A stretch of 64,000 nucleotides of DNA from Heterobasidion occidentale. Lineage: Eukaryota; Basidiomycota; Agaricomycetes; Russulales; Bondarzewiaceae. Below are positions 1 through 11,677 of this stretch, piece after piece (position 1 is the first letter of the stretch; each line of letters starts with the position of its first letter). A program made the translations under genes and the position numbers. Below the pieces are notes generated by a model that did no database searches, had not been told where the DNA came from, and saw nothing but the letters and a program-made list of their open reading frames with translations. The stretch lies in the NCBI GenBank assembly GCA_039111635.1, contig JBCAQO010000003.1, forward strand, positions 3,410,001 through 3,474,000. Reading direction: 5' to 3'.

Positions 1-545
1 GTTCTGTGATTGAGGTTTACCAAGAACTCTCGTAGATATTGCGTCGTCGATCTTGCAGTAGTTGGTGTGAGTCACGCCGCGGTCTACAGGATGCTGATGG
101 AAATATGAGACCCCGTCGGAGCAAGAGCCCTTACGGTCCGTTCATAGATTGATATTGCTTCGATCTCAGAGCAACCATGGTCGTCACTCGGCAATGCCGC
201 AATCGACGACCTGCCCAGTTGAGCGTGTTTGCAGTCTCAGTGTCGTGGTGCAAAGAGCTGTCAAACAAACTGGCAGTGTATTCCAATGTATCGTGGTCGT
301 AGAAAGCTCATCGTGCAAGGCTTTGCCCCAAGCCCCGGATTGGATGCATTAGAAAAAGAGCAAAGGAAAAAAATTCGGTGGTTGCATATGAGGCCGATGA
401 CCTTGCATCGCCGTTGTCCACTACCACGTCCGATCTCTCGGCTGTTTCAGTCTGTCCAATATGGTAACAGCATTTCCCTATTTGGCCACGACTAAATGGC
501 GCGTCGCGACGCGTTGCTGGCCGGCGCCTGTTGTTTCTGACCACC
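1..545. other. No gene recognised (left edge)
   Basis: Short reading frames on both strands overlap here, but none has a recognisable domain or splice pattern. The last part is the 5' flank of the ubiquitin/RING gene whose ATG is at 546, preceded by ACC, a reasonable eukaryotic start context. Confidence 0.5.
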
Positions 546-3130
546 ATGGCTTCTCCTCCTCCCTACTCAGCCCAGGACATGTCTGCAACCGTCGACGTTG
601 TCGTATTCAAAGCATCTAATAACGGATCCGGCGAATCCAAGGCTACTCTCAGAGGCCTGCCCCGTCCCGTCAAATACAAAGATGTTGCCGCGGAGCTCGT
701 TCGACAGGGTGCGTTCGGCGTAGTGTGGGTTAGCGCGAGGGCGTGCTGACCGGATCGAAGGTTTTGACAAGCCGAAGGCTTTGATATCCAGCTCGCCAGA
801 ATGCTTTGTTGAAGTCACCGATGGCCCCTCGGGTCGTACCGGAGACGGGCATTGGCAAATCAACATGTCAGTTTCCCTGATTCTCTGCCTGTTGAGACTG
901 CTGTTTCGCGGAGCTCACTGGCTATGACCTATATCGATCTGTAGCGACCAGCCGTTGCTGCATTTTTACAACAAGGTCTTCCTTCCGGCTAGTGCGGGAG
1001 GCGCCCTGGAGATGCCACCTCCTTATGACACCAACGAAGCGCGTCTGGCTCACAATGGCCGGATAGCGCAAGTAAACGGGGTCAACATCCGCTTTCACAG
1101 GTCAGTTGCGTGCCGTCGCTTGTCTTCTCGATACTCACGTCGCGTATCTCAATGTGCAGGACCATTCGCGTTCCCGGTGCGTCTTTCCTGCAATTGTCAC
1201 GTGCCTCGGTGTACTCAAGTCATTTGCAGATAATGACAAGACCCATGCCCTCCCTCCCGACATGGGTCCGTTCCAGCTCTTGTAAGTGTTCACCTGACCC
1301 CCTCTTGCGTCTCTGCCTCATCAATAGCCACATCCCAGCAATGTGGGCAGCGCGACGGACACTCTCCCTAAATCTGTCTTGAGTAAAGGCGGAGCATTCC
1401 TGGTACGCGCTCGGTCTCGACGTCCTAATTCCAAGTGTCCTCACGAGCGGCGACAGAGCATGTACCAGCGCGAAGCCATGTGGATGTCGTTCAACTCCGC
1501 AAGCCCCAAGGAGTCCTACGCCGTGAAGATCTCCGTTGGCGGAGTGAACGCTCTGACCGGGGTCCCGCAAGACGCGAGTTCGTGCGGGAAGCAAGATTAT
1601 CTTCCGATCGGTGGTGAGGGCGGTCAACTGCAAGTTTTGCGCTTCTTTCTCTCCGTCGTACGTCACTCACGTCGCGATACGTCGATTTAGGTGGCTCGTG
1701 AGTAGTTTGGAATGATAAACATGCGGTGACCCCAGAGACTGACTCTGCATCAGGACGGCATTTCCACAGCTCCGGGCGTTGTGCGGCGTGCGCTTTCTCT
1801 GTCGATTAACTAGCAAAATTCACAGCATTGACATGTTCCCGTTTAGAATTTGTGGCGATGCCCCTCGGGAAGGATACACTGTCGAGGGACAGGTGACAGG
1901 AGTCGAGGTACACGCTCTCTCGACGTCCCTGACACCGTCCTGAAAAGCTGACTGCGATCCGCTTCCGCAGGACGAGGGCGGCATTCAAATCGACGTGTAC
2001 CCGCGATACGCTACCAGCGTTGAGTTTGAATGCGGAGGCTCTCCGCTCGACCTGTACGAGAGCCCGCGACAGCTCGGCATGAGCACGGGCTTTATGATCG
2101 AGATGTGCCCGAAAAGGTAGGGCTGCGACGATGACATTGCCGGCGGTGTTGGCTGACGACGTAACAGCGAGGATGTCGTGTTGTTGGAAGGTCGCGGTTC
2201 TGTGAACCCTTCTAGCTCGACTGTCGAATTGATGGCGAGATATACCTCTGGTGCGTTCTTCCTTTGTCAGTTGTTCCAGTGCGTGGTATTGATGCGGTGC
2301 AGCGAGTTCAACTTCGGTCATCCTTAATATCCAGACCACCAACGGAGACGCGTTTGTTGTTGACTGCGAGAAAAGCGACACTATTGAACACCTCAAGACG
2401 AAGATTGAGGACTTGCAAGGGATATCGTCTCAGTTTCAGAGGCTGATACATGCGGGGAAACAGCTTCGGGATGGACTAACCATTTCCGGTGAGAATTGCC
2501 TGGCACTTTGTCCGATGCAAACGGGCTCACGCCACATTGTTCCTCTGAAGACTATGGGATCCAGTCTGAAGCGACCGTCTATCTAGTTCTGCGCATGGTG
2601 GGCGGCGGCCCTGGGCCAGAGATCCAGGACATGCTGGCTGGCTTTGCGGCAGGCGGAAAGATATCGCAGAAGATCAACCGCGATCCGCTGCCCACTACCG
2701 CCTACGACGAGAGCAGGGTCCAGACGTTCCACGTCACGGTGATCAACGCGGCCTGCTTCACCGCCGTCACTGGCCTCCCGAGCCCGCCGCCGCCGATCAC
2801 GGCCCAGACGTCGTGCAGACCCCGTGCGCGCACTGTGTGCGGGAGCTGGCCACACATCGGCTGTCGTCGTGCGGGCACGTGTTCTGCAACGCCTGCTCGA
2901 GGGCGTCCGCAGCGTGTCCGTCGTGCGACGCCGCCATCACGGGCCACAAGCGCTTCGCGGCTGCGATGCTGGCGCCTGGGATGGAGGATGCGGACGGGGT
3001 GGACGCGTTGTCGCTGGACGACAGGATCGTGAAGCTGCGTCGGGGCGCGCGCGGCGACCGGGTGATCACTTTCAGACTGGGCCGCTGTGCTGTCTCGGGT
3101 TTGTCTGGTGCTGAGCGTAGTGCGAGATAG
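546..3130 (+). pseudogene. Ubiquitin-like plus RING finger multi-exon gene with two frame breaks
   Basis: Fourteen exons can be threaded by splice signals and phase: 546-708, 761-866, 945-1100, 1160-1176, 1230-1281, 1339-1402, 1457-1629, 1691-1697, 1754-1787, 1847-1907, 1971-2116, 2168-2250, 2303-2488, 2551-3130. The N-terminal half (motifs MYQREAMWMSF, KQDYLPIGGEGGQ, QLGMSTGFMIEMC) matches a domain I recall as common in Agaricomycete hypothetical proteins. Exons 13-14 encode a ubiquitin-like fold (SDTIEHLKTKIEDLQGI, LIHAGKQLRDG, DYGIQSEATVYLVLR). The C-terminus (2825-2940) is a C3HC4 RING: CAHC, then SSCGHVFCNAC, then CPSC. A Ub-like plus RING-HC architecture suggests an E3 ubiquitin ligase (inference). 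The frame is lost after 1867, where one G of a G run appears missing, and again between about 2780 and 2812, just before the RING. Either sequencing error or recent decay would explain this, because the flanks are well conserved. Exon 8 is 7 nt long and follows a GC-AG intron. Confidence 0.7.
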
Positions 3131-3189
3131 ATGGAGCACCGGCACCGTCGGGGCGCTGTGTTCTTGTGACAGGTTTGGTTGTCGGTGTA

Positions 3190-3900
3190 GTTGTATTGCG
3201 AGTCTTAATGCTCATCTCATGCTGCGCTAATTTCTGCAGATGTCTACGAGGGCTTTGCATGAAAATGAGAAAAACAGACTAGATACGTTGCTGGATTTCG
3301 AGCTCGTCAGGGAGCTTTCCTTCACGGTGCAAGGATGGGAGGACGGCGGGTATGTCTCCGTACTTGTCCTCGGGTTCATCGTCATCCGTCCAATTGCGTG
3401 CGATCATTAGCTCCGATGGAACGGGGGACAGCAGGAATACGATTTCTTATGGGGTCGGCAAGAAGGTGAATCTGGTCGGAACGAGTCGGGTGTAGGCGCT
3501 GCGCGCAATGACGTGAAGATGTGGAGAAGAAGACGTTGCCGAGTGTCTCAGCCACGAGAGACGCGCACAGAAGTAGCCTGCGATGTAGCCTGAGAACGAG
3601 AAAGAACTTCCCTGAGTCATCTGCCAGTGAGTATTGAAATGTGGTGATCTGGAAGGGGCTGGTGTCCGTTGCAGCGCCAGAAATGGATGAAAATTTGATG
3701 AGAAAAGTGCATCGTGTGTGTTCGAACAGCATATCGGAGTTGGATGGTGGCAGTTGAAGCTGAAGTTTGCCCCCGGGTCTCGGGTTGGGTATGAGTCGTC
3801 GCGACACAGATATGGATGAAATAACGTGAGTCTTGGCGGACCTCTCGTTCAAGACTAACTGCACTTGATTCGGCTGATTGCGTGTGTAACAATTTGATTA
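3190..3900 (-). pseudogene. Internally deleted copy of a MYND-gene 5' and 3' end
   Basis: On the minus strand an ATG at 3407 opens a 42-codon frame ending at 3279. It contains DKYGDI and REGKLPD, which align at DNA level with DKYGEM and REGKRPD in exon 1 of the MYND gene at 26484. Upstream (3410-3900) the sequence matches the 5' flank of that gene; for example 3540-3620 and 3690-3770 correspond in reverse complement to 26130-26340. Downstream (3190-3290) it matches 28440-28600, the 3' flank of the MYND gene. The copy therefore keeps promoter, start and 3' end but lacks the body including the finger. It abuts the 3' end of the ubiquitin/RING gene. It is probably non-functional, although a short peptide could be expressed. 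Confidence 0.6.
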
Positions 3901-5196
3901 GACCAAGCTCCTGCAAGAACTTCCGACTGTAGGAACCGTGCCTTCTTGCTACAGATTCCTTGTTCGGAATATGGCAAACAGGGGCCGATCACAATTTCGG
4001 AAGAGTCATGGGGTAACGTTGTGCTAGAAAGAATGGAGGAGATCGCATGCAGATGGGGATGAACCGGCGCGTTTTTCCTTCTGAGAACTTACCAGGTGGG
4101 ATAGGGGAAAATTCGTCTCGGAGTGCCGACGGAGCGATCGCACGGCGCACACTCAAACAAAAGCGAAAGCGGTCGCACCGTGGCATCACGACCACAAGTA
4201 GATCGTGCAGTCGCTAGCGTCATGAACTGTCAAACAAAAAGGCGGCGAACCTAAATCAACGCAAACTACAATTTAGCTCGCGCGGAAAATTCAGCAAACA
4301 CGAATGTGTACCGTACGTACAACTGCGTGTTTACCTTCACGGCAAGCAGATGCCAGGACATGTTGAGTTGCTTTGCCTGATGTGCCGTCAGATGTATGGC
4401 ATAGATGCGGGAGCAGTAGGAATGCTGACAACGGCATGAAGCATTGCATAATGACGTGCGTGTACCCCACTGACCTCTATTGAAACCACGCCTGTTTGGA
4501 TCCGCGATCGACAAGCATGGACGCTGTCAAAAGGCTATCATACGCAGATGTCAGGTATGCAGGCGCAGAGACAACTGTCCCATGAAAACCCTGCGCCGTT
4601 AGGTGTACGGTGTTGATGTTGATATGAATGCGATGCAGAGTACAAAGGGCACGCTCTTGCGCAACCAGAAGTTCACAAGATCCTGCGTACAATCACTACC
4701 ATTGCGTCCGAGGACTCAAGCAACACTGTGACTCCTAATTTGAAAGAAACAAGTATCAGTAGATAGAAATGTGTTAGCCGTGCAAGACGGGATGTCCGTA
4801 GAACAGAGGCATAGGAATGGCGAGATTCACGATAACATCGTAGATGGCCAAGTCGGATCTTGGGACATTCGGCCGCCGATGGGTTTTCAGGTTTTGCATT
4901 GAGCACCCGCGTGCGCTCAATCACACGTAAAGAACTTCGTCTACGTAGCGTATCGTAAGAAGACTGGTCCGATAGTTATTTTGGCTACGCTGCGCACGCG
5001 TGATTGGTGGAGATTGTCGAAAGCACGGAGCAACCTGAATGCCATGTAGAGCAGTGTCAGAAGTAAAGGGACACAGAAGACGGTTAGAGCGTCGAGAGCG
5101 GCCTGTGACATGATACGAGTTCATGTTTAACGAAAGCTAAGCTGGGGCTGTGGAGATGAGAAGGGGGACAGGAACACAAGATATAACTAAATACCC
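3901..5196. other. Intergenic, nothing recognised
   Basis: About 1.3 kb with only short overlapping frames on the minus strand, none with a recognisable domain or convincing splice pattern. The right end is the 5' flank of the F-box gene. Confidence 0.5.
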
Positions 5197-5211
5197 TTGA
5201 AGGTAGCCGAC

Positions 5212-7738
5212 ATGCCGCCCGCCACCAATCTTCAGAGTCCCATGCCCGAAACGCCCACGACTTTCCACTGTGCACACTTCTCCTACGCCCCCCTCGAACG
5301 CCTTCCCCCTGAACTGCTCCACACTATTGCCTTCCACCTTCTCACGGCTCCCCCACCCATCCTCGGCCCCCCCGCTTCAATCCTCGCTCTCCTGCTCTCC
5401 TCCCGCAATATCTATACAATGCTCGCACCTGCGCTCCCGCTCCTTGCCGCTCATGCGTTTCCCGTCCGATTCGATGCGGATGCTCTGCACCGCAGGTTCG
5501 GGACGCATCAAGTGAACGTCCCTGCTGTGATGGCGGGAGCTATGCGCGGGAGGTATGAGACCCTAGCGAGAATCAGACGGGCGGACAAGGAATTGGAACA
5601 AAACACGAAGCTCATAACAGACCTATGGATTGCCTACATAATGCTCCTGGAGCACGACCACACGAACCGCGCACAACTTCTTCAGTACGCTGCACTCCCC
5701 CGCTTCCTGTGGAACCTCGTCCACACGAGGGGTCGCCGCGGACTATGGTACGCACGCACGCCAGAGAACATTGAGGTGATGAGCCTCGTTTGTTGGCTCT
5801 TATGGCTGACAACGACGGCAGGTAAGTGGGCGATCGCTACGTATTTCGTGGCATGGTTTGTGAGTTTTTGACCTGAACGTAAGCAGAACAGATAGAAGAA
5901 ATGACTCACGAGGCGCGGGAGAGTGTCATCCGCGTGTTTGTCCCATTCCTCACTCACGGCTTCCAGGTGAGTTTACGCATCGCGCAGCGTCGCCTGCCTG
6001 TCATTCTCTCATTGATACCCCTTTGTAGTATCCCTCCTATTACTTCCCCGCAACCGAGTTCATTCCTCAAGCTTCATCAGACACAGCTAGGTCCCTCTCT
6101 CTCCCTCCCATCCGGATCGTCACCTATGCTGGTCGAACCCTCACTCTCGCCGCACCCGCGCTCGTTCCCGGTGCGACCCTCCTCATCGCCGCATTTGTGC
6201 AGGCACAGATGAAGGACAATATGCAAGTTGAAGACGTAGATGAAGACGGGAATCCCCGTACCCACTCGCTCCGAATATGGCTCGACGCACCGAGGCTCGC
6301 GTACGACTATGACAGAGATGACGGCCCACCAAGCGAACGGCAGGACGAAGATTGGAAGCGCACTGTAGCTTGCGGGGATCCGTGGGCGGTATTTGCTTCG
6401 AACACGCCGACAATCGGACGTATGTATACGCCCGGTACGATGTCCGGAGCGTGGACTGGGCTACTAGCGGTGCGTGATAAATAGACACTTTGCAGAGTGT
6501 CGAGGTGAAGTGTCTTCGGCTATGTCGTTATGCGTTCGGGATTGATACTCAGCCTCCCCGATCTTTCAGTTCACCATTTTTCACATCCCACAGCTCCAGA
6601 ACCAGATACCAGGCAACAATAATGGCGGCGACGACGCCGCCCCTACTCTCGCCCACGATGCATCTGCGGACACCGCGCCACAGACACCGGCGCGTATCAT
6701 TAGCGAGTCGCATACGAAGCATCGCCCGCTCTTTGCGACGCTTCGCGAATATCATTGTCTCGGTCCTGCTACGCCGCTACGCGCCGGCGCCAGCGAGGAG
6801 GAAGCATTGAGGGCGTTTGTGCCTAGAGAAGTAAATCTAGAGCTTGAGGTGAGTGGGCACATGTTTTCAGGCGCTGAAGGACCTTTGGACTGATGATGGC
6901 TTCGCAACGTTTTGATACTTCGCAACGTTTCGATTTTGGGTGCGGGCAATAGGACCGGTGTCGGGACGTGTTAGAGATCTATGACCCGGTGAAGGACACG
7001 ACACATGTGTATTATCGGTTCATGAGCGAGGATTCTGAGATGCCGTATTGTGAGGAGGGGATGGTAAGGGTCAGGAGCTTGGACAACGGAGTGGGTTCCA
7101 ACGGAATAGACAGCGAAGGCGACGAAGAGGAGACGGAAGGACAGGGTGAGGAGGAGGAAGAGCAAGAAGAGGAAGACACTGAACAGATGGAACACATTCC
7201 GAGCGGAGTGAATGACATCCTCATCATCGGTGAGGTGCGTGGATTGTGATGGGGTTCTTCCTGTATGCGTACACTGCTGACGTTAATCTTGTGGGCACAT
7301 ATTCCTGCTCGACCTGGTCATTGGTGGAAAGACGGGAGACGTACACGACGCAGCATGGGGTTGGTTTGGATTCTTTGGGCGCGTGCGCTTGCAGGACGGG
7401 CTGGTGATGGTCGTCCGGTATCCCGTGCGTACAGCATCATGGCTTTATCCTCGTTTTCCTTCGGTGCTGTTTGGTTTGCCTGTTCGCTTACCCCCTCTGT
7501 GTTCTTTCTTCACACGCTTTTCCGGCTCAAATCGCCCAATCATCCATTCTTGGGCGTATGTATGGCCTACGCATTCCCGGACATTGAGCTCAATGCCCTC
7601 GCTGCGAACGTAGGTGGCTGGATCTTCCGCGGATACGTCCACGCGGGTAACATCTGGGTCGGTCGCTGGCAAAGAACAGAGATAGCAATCGCAGACATGG
7701 GGTTCGAGGGCGGTTTTACACTGGCACGGGATTGGTAG
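5212..7738 (+). CDS. F-box-like protein, seven exons, intact
   Basis: Exons 5212-5821, 5887-5966, 6029-6469, 6570-6848, 6953-7234, 7332-7424 and 7589-7738 join in phase with GT-AG signals to give 644 residues. An in-frame ATG at 5197 would add five. An F-box-like start (LERLPPELLHTIAFHLL, then LLLSSRNIYTML) lies at about residues 25-75. The C-terminal half carries blocks I recognise from an Agaricomycete F-box family: GVNDILIIGE, then WGWFGFFGRVRLQDGLV, then GGWIFRGYVHAGN. An acidic Glu-rich loop sits near 7110-7195. F-box proteins recruit substrates to SCF ubiquitin ligases; the substrate is unknown. No signal peptide or membrane span is evident. No frame break is seen, which sets it apart from the two other F-box genes in the window. 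Confidence 0.85.
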
Positions 7739-8384
7739 TAAAGTGTGAGCTGGCGGTAATGTCCCCTCCCCGACGCCTGATTTTGTCCTCACCGATAGTA
7801 TTTTAGGAGACGGGCCGATAGGTGTTGCGGTGTCATTGAGATACTACGTATGCACAAGGCTTGCTACTCACAGGTAGTTCAGTTGCATGGGGAAGAAGCG
7901 GAATGAGTTGATATATCAATAAGAGGAAGTGTACGACGTACTTACCGACCACGGCATCAAGGTTCAGATATGATGCATTGTACAACCCGAAAACCTGCCG
8001 GATATGGTCCAGTGGGCACGATATCAGAGGAATCAACACATCGGCCAACAAAGCGAGCTGAGCGACAAGATATACAGATTAGCAGACACTTCTGCCTTTG
8101 GCTCGGCAGAAAGCCGATATCTCCACACACACAATGTGAGCGCAAACGCTGTGTAGAAGTAGTTCTTTTCTCCAAGCCTTGTTGTCTGCGCGAGTTTCGG
8201 AAAGAAAGATCTCAAAGCAGGGATACATCCCGCTTGCCGTCTGATTCCCGGATACAGAGGGATAGTTGGTCTGCGAGCATGAAGAGAATTCGTTTAACCT
8301 CACGTGGGTATCGGCGGACGGTCCTCGATCTCCTGCATCACAAACGCCAAGTCAACTGTTAGTGAGACCCAGATTCTCATTCAA
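7739..8384. other. Intergenic up to the first gap; no gene assigned
   Basis: Several short minus-strand frames between 7833 and 8303 contain hydrophobic stretches (for example LLLIYQLIPLL near 7900), and introns could join them, but I recognise no family. The sequence touching the gap at 8384 is neither LTR nor LINE RT, so the missing 3' end of the gypsy element must lie inside the gap or be absent. Confidence 0.4.
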
Positions 8385-8484
8385 NNNNNNNNNNNNNNNN
8401 NNNNNNNNNNNNNNNNNNNNNNNNNNNNNNNNNNNNNNNNNNNNNNNNNNNNNNNNNNNNNNNNNNNNNNNNNNNNNNNNNNNN
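8385..8484. other. Scaffold gap, 100 N
   Basis: Exactly 100 unknown bases, the usual placeholder for a gap of unknown length. It interrupts the pol gene of the gypsy element after the first residues of RNase H, so RNase H, integrase and the 3' LTR are probably collapsed here. Confidence 0.95.
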
Positions 8485-10385
8485 AGGGAGGCGTCGGTGA
8501 CAAGCCGGTATGGGCGCATCGGGTCTGGGTATATTAGGACGGGTTGACTGACGAAAGCTTTCTTTAATCGATCAAAAGCCTGTTGGCAACTCGTCGTCCA
8601 GTCCCATTTCGTGTCCTTCTTGGTGAGGTCATGTAGGGGTCGCGCGATCAAGGAAAACTTGTCAATGAATCGCCGATAGAAATTCCCGAGACCTAAGAAG
8701 GAACGGATGTCTCTGACTGTGCGAGGGATGGGCCATTCCTGGATTGCTTCCACCTTCGAATCTTCCATGGCGACGTGATCTTTTGAAATCGTGTATCCCA
8801 AGTAGTTCAGCTTGTCCTTGTGGAACTCGCATTTCTCTGGTTTGAGATACAGATCATTGTCGCGTAGGATTTGGAGAACTCGTCGAACGATCACAATGTG
8901 TTCTGCCGTGGTCCTGGTGAAGATGAGGATGTCATCCATATATACCGCAATTTTCCGGGCCAAGATGAGTTCTTGAAATATCATGTTCATCATGGCCTGG
9001 AAGGTCCCTGGGGAATTGCACAGCCCAAAGAACATTACCGTGGGTTCGAACAGTCCTAGGGGCGTTACGAACGCTGCCTTGGATTCGTCCCCTTCTTTGA
9101 TGCGCACATTGTTATATCCCCACCGAACATCCAATTTTGAGAACACCGTTGCCCCTCGAATAATATCCAAGAGTTCCTGGATTAGAGGCAAGGGAGTGAC
9201 GTCTCGAATGGTGTATTCATTAAGGTGGCGATAGTCCTGTACCGGGCGTAATTTTCCATCCTTCTTGTTTATGAAAAAGAAGGATGCTGCGCTAGGTGCC
9301 GTTGACCGACGTATGGTCCCTCTAGAAAGGTGTTCCTTGACGAATTTTCCTAGCTCGTCGTGTTTATCCGGGCTCAAGGGAAATATCCTTGGAGCTTGGG
9401 GTTTAAACGACGGTTTGAGATTTATCGCATGGTCCCAGATCGTGTGTTTGGGGAGTCGTTGCGATCGCCTCTCGCTGAAAATGTCGAGGTAAGAGTGATA
9501 CTCTGTCGGCACCCGGTCTTTTAGATCGGTTGTGTCGATTTCCTCCTCTAGGTCTTCGTCAAAGCTAGCAAATCCCGAGGGTTCGGGAGCTACCTTTCTG
9601 ATGACGGGTTCTTCTCCGCTATCCGTAGCGGAGGAGTCAAACAATATTTGCGCCTTCTCGGCGACTTTTCTTGAGGCGTCGCCCTGAGCGTTCTTTTCCA
9701 AAGTTCGCCGGCGTTCCTTCTCTTCGGTTTTCAGTTCCTCGAGCCATTTCCGAGCCTTGTCTTCTCGGGATTTATGTTCGAGCATTTCCAAAAACCGGGT
9801 TTTCCATTCCTTCGCTGGAACTTGGCGCCATTGTTCTTTAGTCCAAGTCCACGAAGGTCCTACCGGCCCAGAGACAAGATGCGGTTTCGTCCGCTGAGGA
9901 ACCTTGTCGCCGCGTAATTTCGCTAGCCATGCCTTCTTGGTAGGCTCTTCCCTTGCCTTGGTAAAACCGTATGGTTGTTGGCAGTCTGCGGGGCATCGAT
10001 CAAAGTGTACCTCACGGCGCCTCCACCCGATGGAGGGGTCGTGGTATTTCAGCCAATCTGTTCCTAGGAGCATGTCGTCTTTTCCTAGATTGGTGATGAA
10101 CATCTGGACGCGTTCAGTGTGGTATCTCCCCCGTCTGTCCTTGACGGTGAGATTCGCGTCTAAGCCTCGTCGAATGAGGCCTGCCTTGTTGACGGTGTCA
10201 TCGACATTGCGAACACGGATAAGGCGGTTTAACGGGTAGGTTGGAAGATCGTGCTTTCGTACCCACTTTTCGTTCACCAGAATCCCTTCACAAGCTGAGT
10301 CAATGGCGGCTCTGGCTCCAGCGCTTCTTCCTCGAGTTGTTAATCGTACGTCAAGTCGAATGGGGGTAATGATATGGCTGTTCAT
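8485..10385 (-). CDS. pol: gypsy Pol: protease and reverse transcriptase (partial)
   Basis: The frame starts with ATG at 10385, 78 bases past the Gag stop and in a different frame. Near residue 30 lies the aspartic protease core AAIDSACEGI. This family normally has DSG or DTG, so DSA is atypical and may impair the protease. The RT follows at about residues 340-590: KKDGKLRPVQDYRHLNEYT, the LPL-(x)n-FSKLDVRWGY block, FGLCNSPGTFQ, and the catalytic AVYMDDILIFT, all intact. Then come the connection domain (FLGLGNFYRRFI) and the first RNase H motif (LVTDAS), directly at the gap. Integrase cannot be seen. Apart from the gap, no stop interrupts the visible frame, so the copy is fairly young. Confidence 0.88.
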
Positions 10386-10462
10386 TGCTCCGATTCGAAT
10401 ACATGACGGGGAATCATACTCGGGTTTTCTTGACCCCCTCTCTTCGGCTGGTGAAGGAGAGG

Positions 10463-11677
10463 TCAGGAAAAATCCAGCGCTACGTCTGCCAGCATTTGTT
10501 TGGCCCTCACTTCTCCTACTTCTCTGAAGAACGCTCGGACACCATTAATATCACGGACGGGTCCGTTGCTTCGTCGTCCGTTAGGCGGTACGTAGCGTTC
10601 TCCATCGCTCTGGCGTGGTCCTTCGCTCCCTGTGGGAGGGTCCTGACGTTCCACCGAATGACTAGGTTGTGATACCCAACCGTGGTGGCCATGAGGACTC
10701 CCCTCCTCCAATCCTCTATGTAATCCCGCATCGTCTCCCAGCGGGGATTCTTGATCGTCTTCATCCTCCAAGCCTGTAACGCGAGTTCTTCTACCTCCTC
10801 CACGTATCGGTCTGCGCGGATTTCCTCGAGAAGGGGGAACGCCTCTGCGAGGGGAAGGACATTTATTCGCCCAGTGTCCCTCTTTTCCACAGTTAAAACA
10901 ATGGGTGGAGGGCTTGCCGTCATGGGTGCGCTTCTGGCGAGCGGCATCTCTCTTTCGAGAGGCGTCAATGTCCATGTCAACCACTTGGTTGTTCATTCTG
11001 CGAGGTGCGGTGGTGGAGTTGTATCGGAGAGCGGGTTGGTGGTGAAAACGATTCAGGAAATCGCTTCGGAATGAGGTGGAGTTGGCGAGGATCGCCTTTT
11101 GAGCACTTCGGGCTCTCAGCCGTCCGTCTATTTCACAGGCGGTATTGATCCAGTCTTGGATCGTGTCGTTTGGCGGAGTTTCCTTGTCATAGATCTTGTC
11201 CATGACCCTCGGGTCGAGCCCTCTCTGGAAGTAAGGAACTTGTTCCTTGTTGGTGATGTCGGCATCGGCGGCTATAAGGGCGAACTGATTGGAGTATTCG
11301 TCCACCGTCATCTTCCCTTGAGAGAAAGACATAAGAGCGCTTCGGGCCTTGTCCGTAAGGTTCGTTTCCTTGAATTGAAGCCTAAACTTGACAAGGAAAT
11401 CGGCCCAAGTCCCGAGGTCTCGAGGCGGCTCTGCCCCAACTGTCTTCTTTAGGAAGTTTTCTGCCCATATACCGGCCGTTCCGTATCTCATGCATGAGAG
11501 GGCAAGGGAAACCTTGTCTTCATCCGTCCTGTACCGGTCTGATTCCACTGTGAAAAGGAGGAGGCAATTCACGATAAATTTCTGTGATCGTGTTCTGTCT
11601 CCGTCGAAATTATCGGGGAGTCTAAGCTTGCCCCTTCCAGATGATACTGTCGTAGGGGGAGCTGTAATGTCTGCCAT
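10463..11677 (-). CDS. gag: gypsy Gag polyprotein with CCHC zinc knuckle
   Basis: The 404-residue frame begins MADITAPP and has the gypsy capsid signature region (WADFLVKFRLQF, then SYSNQ-type YSNQFALIAADA, then YFQRGLDP). A retroviral-type knuckle CFNCGKEGHWANKC (C-x2-C-x4-H-x4-C) lies near residue 260, followed by an Arg/Pro/Gly-rich tail that would bind RNA. The same frame stays open for another 400 bases or more upstream of the ATG toward the LTR (acidic, with EWAWDETAEDWVEPP), so the true Gag start may be further upstream or may use a non-ATG codon. Gag packages the element RNA into virus-like particles in the cytoplasm. Confidence 0.88.
   Translation of the reverse strand: MADITAPPTTVSSGRGKLRLPDNFDGDRTRSQKFIVNCLLLFTVESDRYRTDEDKVSLALSCMRYGTAGIWAENFLKKTVGAEPPRDLGTWADFLVKFRLQFKETNLTDKARSALMSFSQGKMTVDEYSNQFALIAADADITNKEQVPYFQRGLDPRVMDKIYDKETPPNDTIQDWINTACEIDGRLRARSAQKAILANSTSFRSDFLNRFHHQPALRYNSTTAPRRMNNQVVDMDIDASRKRDAARQKRTHDGKPSTHCFNCGKEGHWANKCPSPRRGVPPSRGNPRRPIRGGGRRTRVTGLEDEDDQESPLGDDAGLHRGLEEGSPHGHHGWVSQPSHSVERQDPPTGSEGPRQSDGERYVPPNGRRSNGPVRDINGVRAFFREVGEVRAKQMLADVALDFS

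Noticed and set aside
3240..3409. Plus-strand 56-residue frame (MSTRALHENEKNRL...) as a small gene
   Set aside because: It lies antisense to a DNA segment that aligns with both ends of the MYND gene; the matching antisense frame at 28400-28490 is interrupted by differences, so the protein-like look is probably chance.
8352..8384. Continuation of the gypsy Pol across the N run
   Set aside because: The frame continues only because N codons are undetermined; the ten residues left of the gap show no integrase or RNase H similarity.
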